Source: Cytophagales bacterium
GTDB taxonomy: Bacteria; Bacteroidota; Bacteroidia; Cytophagales; Cyclobacteriaceae
Assembly: GCA_022360055.1 (NCBI GenBank)
Contig: JAKSDO010000152.1
Span: 16,286-80,285, forward strand
DNA length: 64,000 bases
Direction: 5' to 3'
Shown: positions 1 through 9,540 of the stretch, piece after piece
How positions within the stretch are numbered: position 1 is the first letter of the stretch
How the letters are laid out: each line of letters opens with the position of its first letter
The notes under the pieces: generated by a model
Told to the model about the DNA's origin: nothing
Database searches by the model: none
What the model saw: the letters and a program-made list of their open reading frames with translations, nothing else
Translations under genes and position numbers: made by a program

Positions 1-96
1 AATCTTTGTCTTACTATATTTTACGAATTTGAAAAAGAAGGAGTTGTTATTGCATCGAATTAACCCGAAAAATTCCGCGTTAAAAAGGGGTAAAAA

Positions 97-131
97 ATAA
101 AAAACCCGGGCTCTTTAATGAACCCGGGCTA
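97..131 (-). terminator. Intrinsic terminator of the tonB unit
   Basis: On the minus strand two CCCGGG blocks form an interrupted stem around a short AT-rich loop and are followed by a T-rich run. It lies 23 bases past the stop of the tonB-like gene and probably ends the ruvA-sprA-gcvH-tonB transcript. Confidence 0.75.
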
Positions 132-153
132 CAAGATTTATTTCTTTCCGGTA

Positions 154-831
154 TTATCCCAGCTTAAATGTTATAGGCAAAATCATTCTCACTTTCACAG
201 CACGCCCTCTTTGCTTTCCGGGCTTCCATTTTGGAGCGCCTTTAATTACCCGGACAGCTTCTTCATCGCATCCGGCGCCAATACCTTTGACAGCCTGAAC
301 TTCCGTAAGGGAGCCGTCCTTATCAACAACAAACTGTACGAATACCTTTCCTTCAATACCCATTCTTCGAGCCTGTGCGGGATATTTCAACTTCTTCTGT
401 ACATATTGATAAAATGCGGCCATTCCTCCGTTAGGAGCCGGCTGATCTTCAACAATTGTAAATACCTCATCAACTTCTTCTTCCTCGGGTGCCTCTTCAA
501 AAACCACTTCTTCAATTACGGTTTCTTCTGTCATCTCAACATCGAGGTCAATTTCAATTTCTTCTTCAATTTCCTCTTCATCCGGAACTTCTATAATTTC
601 CGGCTGCACCTTTTTGGGCGGAGGGGGAGGTGGCTGCTGAGTCTGTGGAATATCCATTAAATCTTCAAATTCTTCAGCTTCGGCTGTAAGATTGACCTGG
701 CTGCCATCATCATATACCTTTTTCTCAAAGGCAAAGATTACTAACAACAAACTAACTACAAGACCGACATTTAAAAATAAACCAGTAGTTTTGGTCAGGT
801 CTGCTTTTGGGTTTTTTTTGCTTTCAACCAT
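154..831 (-). CDS. TonB-family energy transducer
   Basis: Inner-membrane protein that should pass proton-motive force to outer-membrane transporters. Of 225 residues, about 15-35 form one N-terminal membrane anchor; a periplasmic spacer follows with six prolines at 67-72 and a very acidic Glu-rich stretch (about 80-125); residues 135-225 form a TonB C-terminal domain with YPAQA (150-154), the GCDEEAVRVI segment (187-196) and WKPG (202-205). The spacer is acidic rather than the Pro-Lys type of enterobacterial TonB, a form common in Bacteroidota. It is the last gene of the sprA unit, 84 bases after the vanZ-like gene, and is followed by a terminator. Which receptors it serves cannot be told; no SusC/D pair is in the window. 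Confidence 0.9.
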   Translation of the reverse strand: MVESKKNPKADLTKTTGLFLNVGLVVSLLLVIFAFEKKVYDDGSQVNLTAEAEEFEDLMDIPQTQQPPPPPPKKVQPEIIEVPDEEEIEEEIEIDLDVEMTEETVIEEVVFEEAPEEEEVDEVFTIVEDQPAPNGGMAAFYQYVQKKLKYPAQARRMGIEGKVFVQFVVDKDGSLTEVQAVKGIGAGCDEEAVRVIKGAPKWKPGKQRGRAVKVRMILPITFKLG

Positions 832-915
832 CTATCTGTTACTTAAAGTTGTATCATAAACCACGGATTGCACATGCACCCGAATTACAAAAATACAAAT
901 ATAATTGAATTGATC

Positions 916-1290
916 TCAATCAAAAGAAAATTTATAAATCAATACAAATATTGCATATCCAATGAAAACACCTAAAAAATTAAACGTCAAATCATAAAAA
1001 TTCGCATGTCGACCCGGTATAATCGCCTGCACAAGTTCAAGTACGCCGGCATATGAAGTCGAAATAATCAAACTATACTTTACCGGATTTGATTTTAACA
1101 AAGAAAAGGAGCCTTGTTTTGTAAATCCGATGATCATCAAAAAGCTGAGTATGCAAAACACTCCCGAATGGGCCAGCTTGTCGAAACTAAAAAGGCCTCC
1201 AATTTCCGGCATTTGCTGTCCGGGCATGAGTATTAATAAAAAAATTGCAAGCGCCCAGAAAATTGTAAACAAATTATATTTTAAAAACAC
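916..1290 (-). CDS. VanZ-like membrane protein
   Basis: Small (124 residues) integral membrane protein with about four hydrophobic segments. The pattern of a conserved His in 'KLAHSGVFC' and the later 'HANFYDLTFNFLG' segment matches VanZ-like proteins, a family named for a teicoplanin-resistance accessory but of mostly unknown biochemical role. It starts 12 bases after gcvH and belongs to the same unit. In Bacteroidota a VanZ-like gene often sits at this place next to gcvH, so the link is one of conserved order and not of antibiotic resistance. No catalytic function can be assigned. Confidence 0.8.
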   Translation of the reverse strand: MFLKYNLFTIFWALAIFLLILMPGQQMPEIGGLFSFDKLAHSGVFCILSFLMIIGFTKQGSFSLLKSNPVKYSLIISTSYAGVLELVQAIIPGRHANFYDLTFNFLGVFIGYAIFVLIYKFSFD

Positions 1291-1302
1291 TTAACCTTCC
1301 GG

Positions 1303-1683
1303 TTAATCGGATACAAGTTGCTGATAATCCTCTGCCGTCAGGGTCTCCTCCAAACCGGAATCGTCCGACATCTCTACTTTGATCATCCATCCCTCCTCGT
1401 AAGGATCGGAATTGACAATTTCGGGCTCCGATTCAAGAGCTTTGTTTATTTCGATTACTTTCCCGGATACAGGCATAAACAGATCCGATACGGTTTTTAC
1501 GGCTTCCACTGTTCCAAAAACATCACCTATTGCAAGATCTTCTCCCTCAGTCTCAATCTCCACATACACAATATCACCCAACTCTTTTTGGGCAAAATCA
1601 GTAATCCCAACAACGGCATTTTTACCATCTACCTTGATCCATTCATGATCTTTGGTGTATTTTAATTTTTGAGGAATATTCAT
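1303..1683 (-). CDS. gcvH: Glycine cleavage system H protein
   Basis: Lipoyl carrier that shuttles the aminomethyl group between the P, T and L proteins of glycine cleavage. The 126 residues match the family length, and the lipoylated lysine is visible as K63 in 'EAVKTVSDLFMP'. The N-terminus 'LKYTKDHEWI' is typical. It lies 48 bases downstream of sprA. GcvP and GcvT are not in the window, so it is separated from its partners, as is normal in Bacteroidota where gcvH travels with sprA. Confidence 0.96.
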   Translation of the reverse strand: MNIPQKLKYTKDHEWIKVDGKNAVVGITDFAQKELGDIVYVEIETEGEDLAIGDVFGTVEAVKTVSDLFMPVSGKVIEINKALESEPEIVNSDPYEEGWMIKVEMSDDSGLEETLTAEDYQQLVSD

Positions 1684-1731
1684 AACATTAATTTTTCTCC
1701 AAAATTAATACGGATTTTAAGAGATCAAAAC

Positions 1732-4700
1732 TTATTGGGCTAAACTAAACCTCACCTGGACTCCAAACTGAGTGGTAGACCTTGGATAAGAACTTGTAAT
1801 CCTGGGCGTATTTACATTTCGCTCAAAATATGCGTTCAGATTCAAGCGCTCACTCAACACATAACCAAGCTGAGGTCTGAGCTGGAAATTAACATTTCCG
1901 GCAGTAACCGTATGGACTTCATCTATTTTGCGCTGTACTGTTTTTGTATCCCTCAAAGTAAAATTGAATTTAAAGGTAAGGTCGTTTTTTAAGGTGATGA
2001 CAGCTCCCTGCACTTTGAACGGAAGCTTCATATTGGCTTTGGTAAAACCGAATGTCACGGACAGATCATTGCTGCTGAGCTCAGTGATTTGAGAATTGGA
2101 AATGTTCAATCCGAGATTTCGCTCTTTCATATACTTGATGTTGGCTGTAATTCTGCTTTTTGTTCTTATGCTTATTCCGATAAGCGGCGCATATCTTTCC
2201 GATATAACGATCTGATTCATAATAAAAGGCGCGATGAATTCACCAAGTTCATTCGTATCCGACGGAACAGGGTATCGATCGAGCATACCATCCAATTCCA
2301 GGTCGTCCTGGTACAATAATGAATTCGAATAGTTATTTATGCTATAGGTAGAACTGTAGCTATGCTCGAGGCTTACGGTCGAAAATACTTCTTTTAAGGC
2401 GGGTATGTTTCCTAACCCGGAATAGTTAATACGCCAACCCGGAATCGGGACTTTCGGGAATGGTGTCAGCTCGATCGTCCCGGCATCTTTACCCGTATAA
2501 GCCGCGATAAATGCCGGGATCATCACATCCTGAGATTGTGTCGCATAAGTTCCCTCGTTTGGGTTTAATGCATTGAGCCTGTTCTTTACAATTTCAAGGT
2601 TATCTTCAAACTTCGTGAAGTTTGGACTCGAATTATCTGCAAAATCGCTTACAAAAGATGTGCGCATGGAATTGATGGATATGCTGTAGCTTCCACCCCT
2701 GGAAATATTCAATCCATTGTAGAGGCCCGTTCCGCTCGGGTCTGAATCGACACGAAACACTTCATTAAAATTACCTGTGGCCCGTTTCATGGCATCAAAT
2801 TGAATTCGAAAACTTTTAAAAGGTTCTACCAGCGCTTTCAAATTCAAATCGTATGTGCGCGTCTGTGTAAACGGCTGGGAGAATAAGGTATCCTGTACCA
2901 GCCAGTTATTTTCCGCAGCTCGATTCCGTATGGCCGTACTCTGGCTTCCCAAAATGAAATCCCATCCTGGCGCAGACCAGGTTTCATCCATTCCAAACAA
3001 AAACGGGTCGAGTGCATATCCGGGGAGCATCGTCCCTTCCCGAATGCTGTAATTCACATTGATCGATCGAACCATCATCAGGAATCTGGCAATACCTTTT
3101 AATGCTTTCATCTCCGACTTTTTTGTGGTATCCTGTACCTGGGTGCTGGATGGTCTGGTTCTGCTTCTGCTGCGTCTGGGGGGCGAATTAATTTCCTTTA
3201 AAAATCTGGACTTATTATAAAGTTTTACGAAATCAAGTTTTCCGGTAACACCGGCTTCACGGCTGTTTTGCGAAATATTTCCAAGAATTTTCTGAAGGTT
3301 GAGGCTATCAATTTCCGACCAGGCCCCAGCATTCCAGGAATAATCGACCGAATATCTAAGTTCGGAATTCAGCCAATCGGTGAGGGGCAGTTTATCCAAA
3401 GGAAGTCTGTACGTTGCTCCGACGTGCTGATCAAAATTTTTCATGCGGCCGAAATTCTTAAGATTGGTCCAAACAACATCCTGCTTTTCCTGGGTATCCA
3501 AATCCCCATACGGCTCATCAATAATGGTATTTGCCCTTGCAAAATAATCCAGGGAGAGATTTTTGGTCAGTGACCACCTGAGATTATAGGAACGATTAAA
3601 TGTGAAATATTTTTCGTACATGGGGCGAATCCCCGTGGTGGTGAGGTCGGAATTTCTCAGTTGGGTACGGACAAATCTTCGGTCTAAATCAGCCCTGAAA
3701 CTTAAGTTTGACGGCAATACTGAAAAATTGAAATCCTTGATCAATTTTAAGTATTTGCTTTTCATGGAATTTGAATTCTTGAAAGGTTCAACCAATCCGC
3801 CCTGCGGGCTGAAATTATAGGCAAAAGTTCCCCGGTGAGACTTTAGTTTGTACGACTCCATATTTACGTTGGATTGTGTCGCATCCGCGTACGCATAGGT
3901 AAGCGATATGTTTTCTATATCATATATTTTGCTTCGGGCACCTTCTTTGGTTTTCACTTTCCTGACATTGGTAAAGTTGATGCTGCGTCTTTCAAGCCTG
4001 TCTTGGGTCAATTTCTTATATTCCTTTCGTTCTTCCGGGTCTTCGATCGCATTTAGGGCCGACTTCAGCGGGATATCGGGATCCAGCGGATCGAAATGAG
4101 GAGTGATCCTTCTGTTTTCATAACTGACGTACATAGGTATTTTTATTCCGGATTTTTCAGGTAAGAATTTATCGAGTTGCACATTCGCAGAAATATCGTA
4201 TTCAAACGTTTCTTCACGGGTTCGTTGTGAGATGCTCTCCTGAATTCCGCCGAATCCGAACGATGTATAACGCGTAGAGGCAGTTAGTGTCATGAGATCG
4301 GCCATCTTTGCATTGAGATATGCATTTGCAGCCCACCCGGGCGTACGCTCAAAATCCGTCACTCTCATCTCATTGGCCCAAATTGTCACGGAAAGCGGTC
4401 GCTCATCAACGCTTTCCGGATTTCGGATACCGATCATGATCGTCTGAACGGTTTGCAACTCCGGCCGGCCTTCTACCGTAATTCTGTAAATCCCTACCGT
4501 ATCGGAGTACGGAAGATCCGTATTTATTCCAAGTCTATTCCTTTCCGACTTCAGTTTAAAAAGTTCATCAAAAGCGAGGTTTATTTCATTTTCCTCCGGC
4601 CATATTTCTCTATCGCTCGTAGCCCCCAGTTGAGTTATCTTTAGCGGGACCTCAATTTCATAGTAGTTCTCCGTAAAATCGGTCCCCAGGCGCACAAAAG

Positions 4701-7700
4701 CCGTCACCTCATCGTCCTCGAGTTCGGCGCCATTTTCCTGGGCATGAAAGAACATTTTCAATCTCTTGTAATTGATCAGGTCGGTGGTCATGTTTTTATA
4801 GACCGCACGCGCATCCCGATCTTTCAAATCCTGGACAGTTAATAATAAGGACTGCTCATTTACCTGCCTTACGATGGGGGACGTATTATCAAAATCTCTT
4901 TTGATGCCAGGGGGTAAAACATAGGGTATTTTATCGTTGTTTGTCCCTGAAGATCCGTTTTCTTCAATGTTTACGACCGAGACATTGAATTTCGGATCAT
5001 AAGGCTCGGGAATTTCATACAGCCCTCGTTGATACAAGTTCCCTTCAAATTTGCGCCACTGGGAACCGACAAGCTGAAATTGCGCCAATCGTAAAACCAC
5101 AGGCTTATCAAATTCGGTAGCGTACATTCTGATAAACCGTATGGACTTAAATCCCGAAATATTCCCCTGAGTGCGCGTAGGTCTTCGGATAGGAATTCGG
5201 AATTGATACCATGTTACCTCACCGCCAAATTCGTCAGGCACTACCTTGTCAATGATGTAATTCTTGCCTATTTCAAGCTCACCCGGTTTTAAACTCATTT
5301 CATATTCGTAATACTCCTCAAGGTCGGAAATCGTATTATCTCTATTCAAATCCTCATTGTCCGGAAGGTTGGTCCCCGATGGTGTATAGGCGGCATTGAC
5401 GTCCGAAACTACAGGAGAGTTATTTTCGGTGCCATTAAAATTCTTGTATCGCTCCTGGATTTTTATGTCGCCCGCATCTAAATCATCCCCGAGGTAATAC
5501 TGAAAATCGTCTGCCGACACATCCTTCAGAATCCGCTCCCGCGCTTCCGGGTTAATTCCGTTTAATGCATCCAAAAATTCCTGATAATTCTCAAATTCCG
5601 CTTCTTGGGCACTTCTCAAACCATCCATCCCAATATCCTGATTAAAGCGGGCTTCCGAAGAATTATCAAAAGCATTGGTTAAATACTGCTGTTCGGTAAC
5701 CCGACCCCAATTGGTCTCTTTGGTCAACGATACATCTCCGTCGGCAGGCAAGCCGTTTTCAAATCCGTGACGATTATCTTTAATGACATCTTCTGAAATA
5801 CTTCCAAGATTAATTATGAATTTGCCACCCGTATCATTGTTTTCATTGATTATTCCGTCCAGGACTCTGCCGTTTTCTCCGGAGATGAAAGGGTCCATCA
5901 ACCAGAAATCAATGAACTCAATATTGTTTCGATCAAAATCGACATCGGACGTAATTGCACGGGTAACTCCTCCCCAATTCTCCTTCGGATTATTTAAGTA
6001 ACCATCGGAGTTCAATTCCGGATTGAAATTATACTGTCCCCGCTCCATCGGATAATACGCCAGATCCAGAATCGGCAGGTTTGTATTGACAACCTCTCGG
6101 TCTCTGTTAAAGATTTCCTGAGGGGGCACCTGCCTTACATAATGATTCTGTTTGTCTTCGTCCGTAATGTTGGTAGGCCTGGAAGGTCCGGTACCCCTGT
6201 AAAAAATATTATCGATGATGTACCAGGCAAATTTTGCGCGCTTATAGCCAAGCCTTAAGTCATTGTTCAGGCCTGAACCGGACATAAAACGTTTATCCTC
6301 CGTAATCGGAGTATGTGCCAACTTCCAGCTTTGAATGCTATTCCCAAGGTTAAACGGGGTAGCTGTTGCCTCAAAATCGTCTATGTAGGACGTCTCTTCG
6401 CCGTTGACAAAATTGGAAGTTCCCGGACGTATCTGGGCAATCTCGGCATTGAAGCTTATGCTGGAAGGCGCCTTGGTTTGAATGAGTGGCAAAGCGTCGA
6501 CCATTCTGGTCAGGAGCCTTGAATCTTTTTGGATGTTTACATCCATTCCATATTTCATATTTCGTGTGGGCTCGTTCCCGATACTCACCCTGGAAATTAA
6601 CGGCCGTTCGTTCAAATAAAGAAATGTACCGCCAAAGTTGATGTGATCGCTTAATCGATAATCCAACCTTGTCCCAATCAGACTTCGGGACTGGAAATTG
6701 AACATATCTGCTTTTTCATACGATACCTTGATGGGTTTGCCTGAATTAAGTACCGCTTCATTCAGAATGGTTACCCGGCCCAGATTATAATCAACCCGGT
6801 AATCCTGCCCCTCCACCAAAGGCGTATTCCCTGCCATAACGGTCACGGAATTCTCTGAAATATTTATACCGGGCAGGATGATTTCTTGGGCAGACCCTGC
6901 CTGCATCCTGCCCTTTAGAAAAAATTTGTTTTTGCTCATATCCAGTTCGGCGTCCGCCTTGGTCGTACCGTAGAGCGTATCATATACATATTTGTTGATT
7001 AGATTTGCTTCCGTGTCCGGATCGAAGTACGACTTCAGTTTGCTCCCAAATGGTTCCAATACCGGAAATACGATCAGTCCCGATTGCTCCCTGACCGTGA
7101 TGTTAGGGATATAGTCGAAATTCCCGTCGGGTTGCGGATCATTGTTTGCATTCAAACGATCCAGATTCATAAGCTGAACCAGCGGAATGTCTTTGGTGCG
7201 TTTCCCTTCATGCAGGCTTGGGTTGTCTAGCCCGGTTTTATCATCTCTGTAAACTATCCTCAATTGAAATCCTTCCCGGGATAGTTGTGTGGCATTTAAG
7301 CTGTAGATATTTTTCATCATGAGGTCCCAGCTTGGAACCGCTACGGCTATTTTACTGGGCCGTAAAAGTTTAAGGAAAATTGCTTCATCCTCCGGCCTGT
7401 TCTGATAGTCTTCCGTAAGCTCGCCGACCTTATAAATTTGTCCGTTGTAGGTATATTCGTAGGCCACGGCTAAAACTTCGTCACTTTGTAATTTACGCAA
7501 TAGCGAAAGCTGCCCTAATTGGCGGTTAAGTACATATTCGCGTTCATCAAGTTTTCTTGCGGCAGTCACGCTTTCATAGTCCGTAGCCTTGTCAAAATCG
7601 AACTGGTTCTCCAGGATATCGGCAGAATTGTCAATGTTTCTTAATCCGGGCGTATTGTTTATTTCATTGAAAAGATTGTTTGCTTCATTCCTGTTCGGCC

Positions 7701-8925
7701 CTCCGGCGCCCGGCCCGACTTTGGGATTATCCGGACGGTAAATCCTGCTTCCTTCCGCCAAATCCATAAAGGCGAGGAAATTTCTAAGTGTTTCCGTATT
7801 ATTCTGACGATTGATGATGTAAACCTCAATCCTTGTAACATTTACTCCTGAAATAATCTGAGGAGTGCCGCTGAGCCAGGTCTCATAATTGTCTCTAAAA
7901 AAATGCCCAAGAAAAAAATGTCTGTTTTCTTCGTATTCCGAACCGCGAATTTCAAATTCTCTCCCCTGGCCTCCGTCCGAACCACCATTGATTTCTATTT
8001 CGTCACTTTTTCCTCGCTGAGTAGATGCTACTGCCGTAATATCCAATTTCCCAAACCTCAATTGAGTTTTTACGCCAAACAGGTTTTGCGCACCGGTGAT
8101 CAGACTATTGGTAAGCGGCAAGCTGACATTTCCTATTTCAATTTTCTGGATTATATCCTCTTCGAATCCGGTATATTCAACTTTTAGGTTATTCTCAAAA
8201 TCGAACGAATTATTGTTATCAAAATCAGCAGTTATGCTCAATTTTTCACCGATCTTTCCCACAACATTCATACTAATCTGTTGATCAAATTCAAACCCGC
8301 CATTTCGCTGTTGCCGGATTGGAATGGACGGATTCTGAATTCTTTGCCACCTACCGCCAAAATCAAGCATGACAAACCCGTTGGGCCTTATATCGACGAA
8401 GCTCCCTCCAAAAATTCTATCGAAGGCCGGACTTATATAAATCGGAGGTATCAATCGTCTCCCGCTCACGGCGCTCTCCCCATCGTTTCCAACCGACATT
8501 TCCTTCCAATAGTTTTTCCGCATCTGAATCCCGTGAAGCTGGTTGTACTGCTCAAAATTTAAATTGATGGGCGGCCGATAATAAATGTCTCCGAATCGCT
8601 CACCGATGGAATAATTTAAGCTGGTATCAACTTCGACGTCCAGCTGCAGCGAATTCGGATCTTTTAAAATAAGCGGCGAAGATTCGCCCGGATACAGTAT
8701 GGAGTTCCCCGGTCGATCCTGAGGTTGATAAATGGGCTGCCTCGATTTTTCATATTCCCTGACCGGCAGTGGAGCCTGCGCAGAATCGGTCGAAATCGAA
8801 TCGCCTGGAACTTGCTGGATATTGGCTTGAACTTCCGGAAAATACAAACCGATAAGTAAAGCCGTATACGCCAGTGACAGCCTTAAACAGGCATACGTCG
8901 ATTTGGATTTAAATGTGTTTAACAC
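1732..8925 (-). CDS. sprA: Type IX secretion translocon SprA (SOV)
   Basis: Outer-membrane protein-conducting channel of the type IX secretion system, needed for export of CTD-tagged proteins and for gliding in flavobacteria. The frame encodes 2397 residues, the expected giant size, with an N-terminal signal peptide (about 1-35). The body is rich in alternating beta-strand patterns, as expected of the very large single-chain barrel, and ends in a strand-like 'FGVQVRFSLAQ' typical of outer-membrane barrels. No break or frameshift is seen across 7.2 kb. It follows ruvA by 18 bases and precedes gcvH, the conserved Bacteroidota order. The presence of a CHU_C-type substrate at 24.7 kb supports an active T9SS; other T9SS components are not in the window. 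Confidence 0.96.
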   Translation of the reverse strand: MLNTFKSKSTYACLRLSLAYTALLIGLYFPEVQANIQQVPGDSISTDSAQAPLPVREYEKSRQPIYQPQDRPGNSILYPGESSPLILKDPNSLQLDVEVDTSLNYSIGERFGDIYYRPPINLNFEQYNQLHGIQMRKNYWKEMSVGNDGESAVSGRRLIPPIYISPAFDRIFGGSFVDIRPNGFVMLDFGGRWQRIQNPSIPIRQQRNGGFEFDQQISMNVVGKIGEKLSITADFDNNNSFDFENNLKVEYTGFEEDIIQKIEIGNVSLPLTNSLITGAQNLFGVKTQLRFGKLDITAVASTQRGKSDEIEINGGSDGGQGREFEIRGSEYEENRHFFLGHFFRDNYETWLSGTPQIISGVNVTRIEVYIINRQNNTETLRNFLAFMDLAEGSRIYRPDNPKVGPGAGGPNRNEANNLFNEINNTPGLRNIDNSADILENQFDFDKATDYESVTAARKLDEREYVLNRQLGQLSLLRKLQSDEVLAVAYEYTYNGQIYKVGELTEDYQNRPEDEAIFLKLLRPSKIAVAVPSWDLMMKNIYSLNATQLSREGFQLRIVYRDDKTGLDNPSLHEGKRTKDIPLVQLMNLDRLNANNDPQPDGNFDYIPNITVREQSGLIVFPVLEPFGSKLKSYFDPDTEANLINKYVYDTLYGTTKADAELDMSKNKFFLKGRMQAGSAQEIILPGINISENSVTVMAGNTPLVEGQDYRVDYNLGRVTILNEAVLNSGKPIKVSYEKADMFNFQSRSLIGTRLDYRLSDHINFGGTFLYLNERPLISRVSIGNEPTRNMKYGMDVNIQKDSRLLTRMVDALPLIQTKAPSSISFNAEIAQIRPGTSNFVNGEETSYIDDFEATATPFNLGNSIQSWKLAHTPITEDKRFMSGSGLNNDLRLGYKRAKFAWYIIDNIFYRGTGPSRPTNITDEDKQNHYVRQVPPQEIFNRDREVVNTNLPILDLAYYPMERGQYNFNPELNSDGYLNNPKENWGGVTRAITSDVDFDRNNIEFIDFWLMDPFISGENGRVLDGIINENNDTGGKFIINLGSISEDVIKDNRHGFENGLPADGDVSLTKETNWGRVTEQQYLTNAFDNSSEARFNQDIGMDGLRSAQEAEFENYQEFLDALNGINPEARERILKDVSADDFQYYLGDDLDAGDIKIQERYKNFNGTENNSPVVSDVNAAYTPSGTNLPDNEDLNRDNTISDLEEYYEYEMSLKPGELEIGKNYIIDKVVPDEFGGEVTWYQFRIPIRRPTRTQGNISGFKSIRFIRMYATEFDKPVVLRLAQFQLVGSQWRKFEGNLYQRGLYEIPEPYDPKFNVSVVNIEENGSSGTNNDKIPYVLPPGIKRDFDNTSPIVRQVNEQSLLLTVQDLKDRDARAVYKNMTTDLINYKRLKMFFHAQENGAELEDDEVTAFVRLGTDFTENYYEIEVPLKITQLGATSDREIWPEENEINLAFDELFKLKSERNRLGINTDLPYSDTVGIYRITVEGRPELQTVQTIMIGIRNPESVDERPLSVTIWANEMRVTDFERTPGWAANAYLNAKMADLMTLTASTRYTSFGFGGIQESISQRTREETFEYDISANVQLDKFLPEKSGIKIPMYVSYENRRITPHFDPLDPDIPLKSALNAIEDPEERKEYKKLTQDRLERRSINFTNVRKVKTKEGARSKIYDIENISLTYAYADATQSNVNMESYKLKSHRGTFAYNFSPQGGLVEPFKNSNSMKSKYLKLIKDFNFSVLPSNLSFRADLDRRFVRTQLRNSDLTTTGIRPMYEKYFTFNRSYNLRWSLTKNLSLDYFARANTIIDEPYGDLDTQEKQDVVWTNLKNFGRMKNFDQHVGATYRLPLDKLPLTDWLNSELRYSVDYSWNAGAWSEIDSLNLQKILGNISQNSREAGVTGKLDFVKLYNKSRFLKEINSPPRRSRSRTRPSSTQVQDTTKKSEMKALKGIARFLMMVRSINVNYSIREGTMLPGYALDPFLFGMDETWSAPGWDFILGSQSTAIRNRAAENNWLVQDTLFSQPFTQTRTYDLNLKALVEPFKSFRIQFDAMKRATGNFNEVFRVDSDPSGTGLYNGLNISRGGSYSISINSMRTSFVSDFADNSSPNFTKFEDNLEIVKNRLNALNPNEGTYATQSQDVMIPAFIAAYTGKDAGTIELTPFPKVPIPGWRINYSGLGNIPALKEVFSTVSLEHSYSSTYSINNYSNSLLYQDDLELDGMLDRYPVPSDTNELGEFIAPFIMNQIVISERYAPLIGISIRTKSRITANIKYMKERNLGLNISNSQITELSSNDLSVTFGFTKANMKLPFKVQGAVITLKNDLTFKFNFTLRDTKTVQRKIDEVHTVTAGNVNFQLRPQLGYVLSERLNLNAYFERNVNTPRITSSYPRSTTQFGVQVRFSLAQ

Positions 8926-8943
8926 CAGGTAATTATTAGTCTC

Positions 8944-9528
8944 CTAGGATTGCTTCAACACCAACTTTATAAGTTCCTCCAGTGAAATGTCATTTCCCAT
9001 CTGCTTCAGTATTTTGTCGATGCTTTTCTCAGCTATATTTTTATGTATTCCAAGCGTAATCAGAGCCGACAAAGCTTCACTTCGAATTCCAATATTTTCT
9101 ATTGGTTGCATGCCTGCCTCAAATCCCTGCTTCCTGATTTTATCTTTAAGTTCAAGAATGATCCTATGTGCGGTTTTATTTCCAATGCCCTTTACTTTTT
9201 GGATGACAGAAACCTCTTCATTTACGATTGCATTTTTCAGTTCAACGACATTCAATGAGGAATTGATCATTAAGGCGGTATTTGGGCCCACACCATTAAT
9301 GGATATCAATTGCAGAAAAATACTTTTCTCTTCCCTGGAAAAAAAACCATAGAGCGTTTGGGCATCCTCTTTTACATGTAAATAGGTATGAAGCGTACAG
9401 GACTCCATATCTTTGATTTTGGAAAAAGTATATAATGAAATTCTTACTTCATACCCGACGCCATTCACATCCAAAATGACGAAAGTCGGATCCTTTAAAG
9501 CCAATTTTCCATTTAAATACCCTATCAT
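8944..9528 (-). CDS. ruvA: Holliday junction helicase subunit RuvA
   Basis: DNA-binding subunit of the RuvAB branch-migration motor. The 194 residues show the N-terminal OB fold (1-62, 'MIGYLNGKL'), two helix-hairpin-helix motifs (the first about 70-90 'LISINGVGPNTALMI', the second about 107-125 'VKGIGNKTAHRIILEL') and a short C-terminal domain III (about 145-194) that would contact RuvB. It is 12 bases after the DUF4837 gene and 18 before sprA. ruvB and ruvC are not in the window. Confidence 0.97.
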   Translation of the reverse strand: MIGYLNGKLALKDPTFVILDVNGVGYEVRISLYTFSKIKDMESCTLHTYLHVKEDAQTLYGFFSREEKSIFLQLISINGVGPNTALMINSSLNVVELKNAIVNEEVSVIQKVKGIGNKTAHRIILELKDKIRKQGFEAGMQPIENIGIRSEALSALITLGIHKNIAEKSIDKILKQMGNDISLEELIKLVLKQS

Positions 9529-9540
9529 GCCAAGTAATTG

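Noticed and set aside
118..660. 180-residue frame antisense to tonB
   Set aside because: It mirrors the Glu- and Pro-rich spacer of the tonB-like gene; the TonB reading has clear domains.
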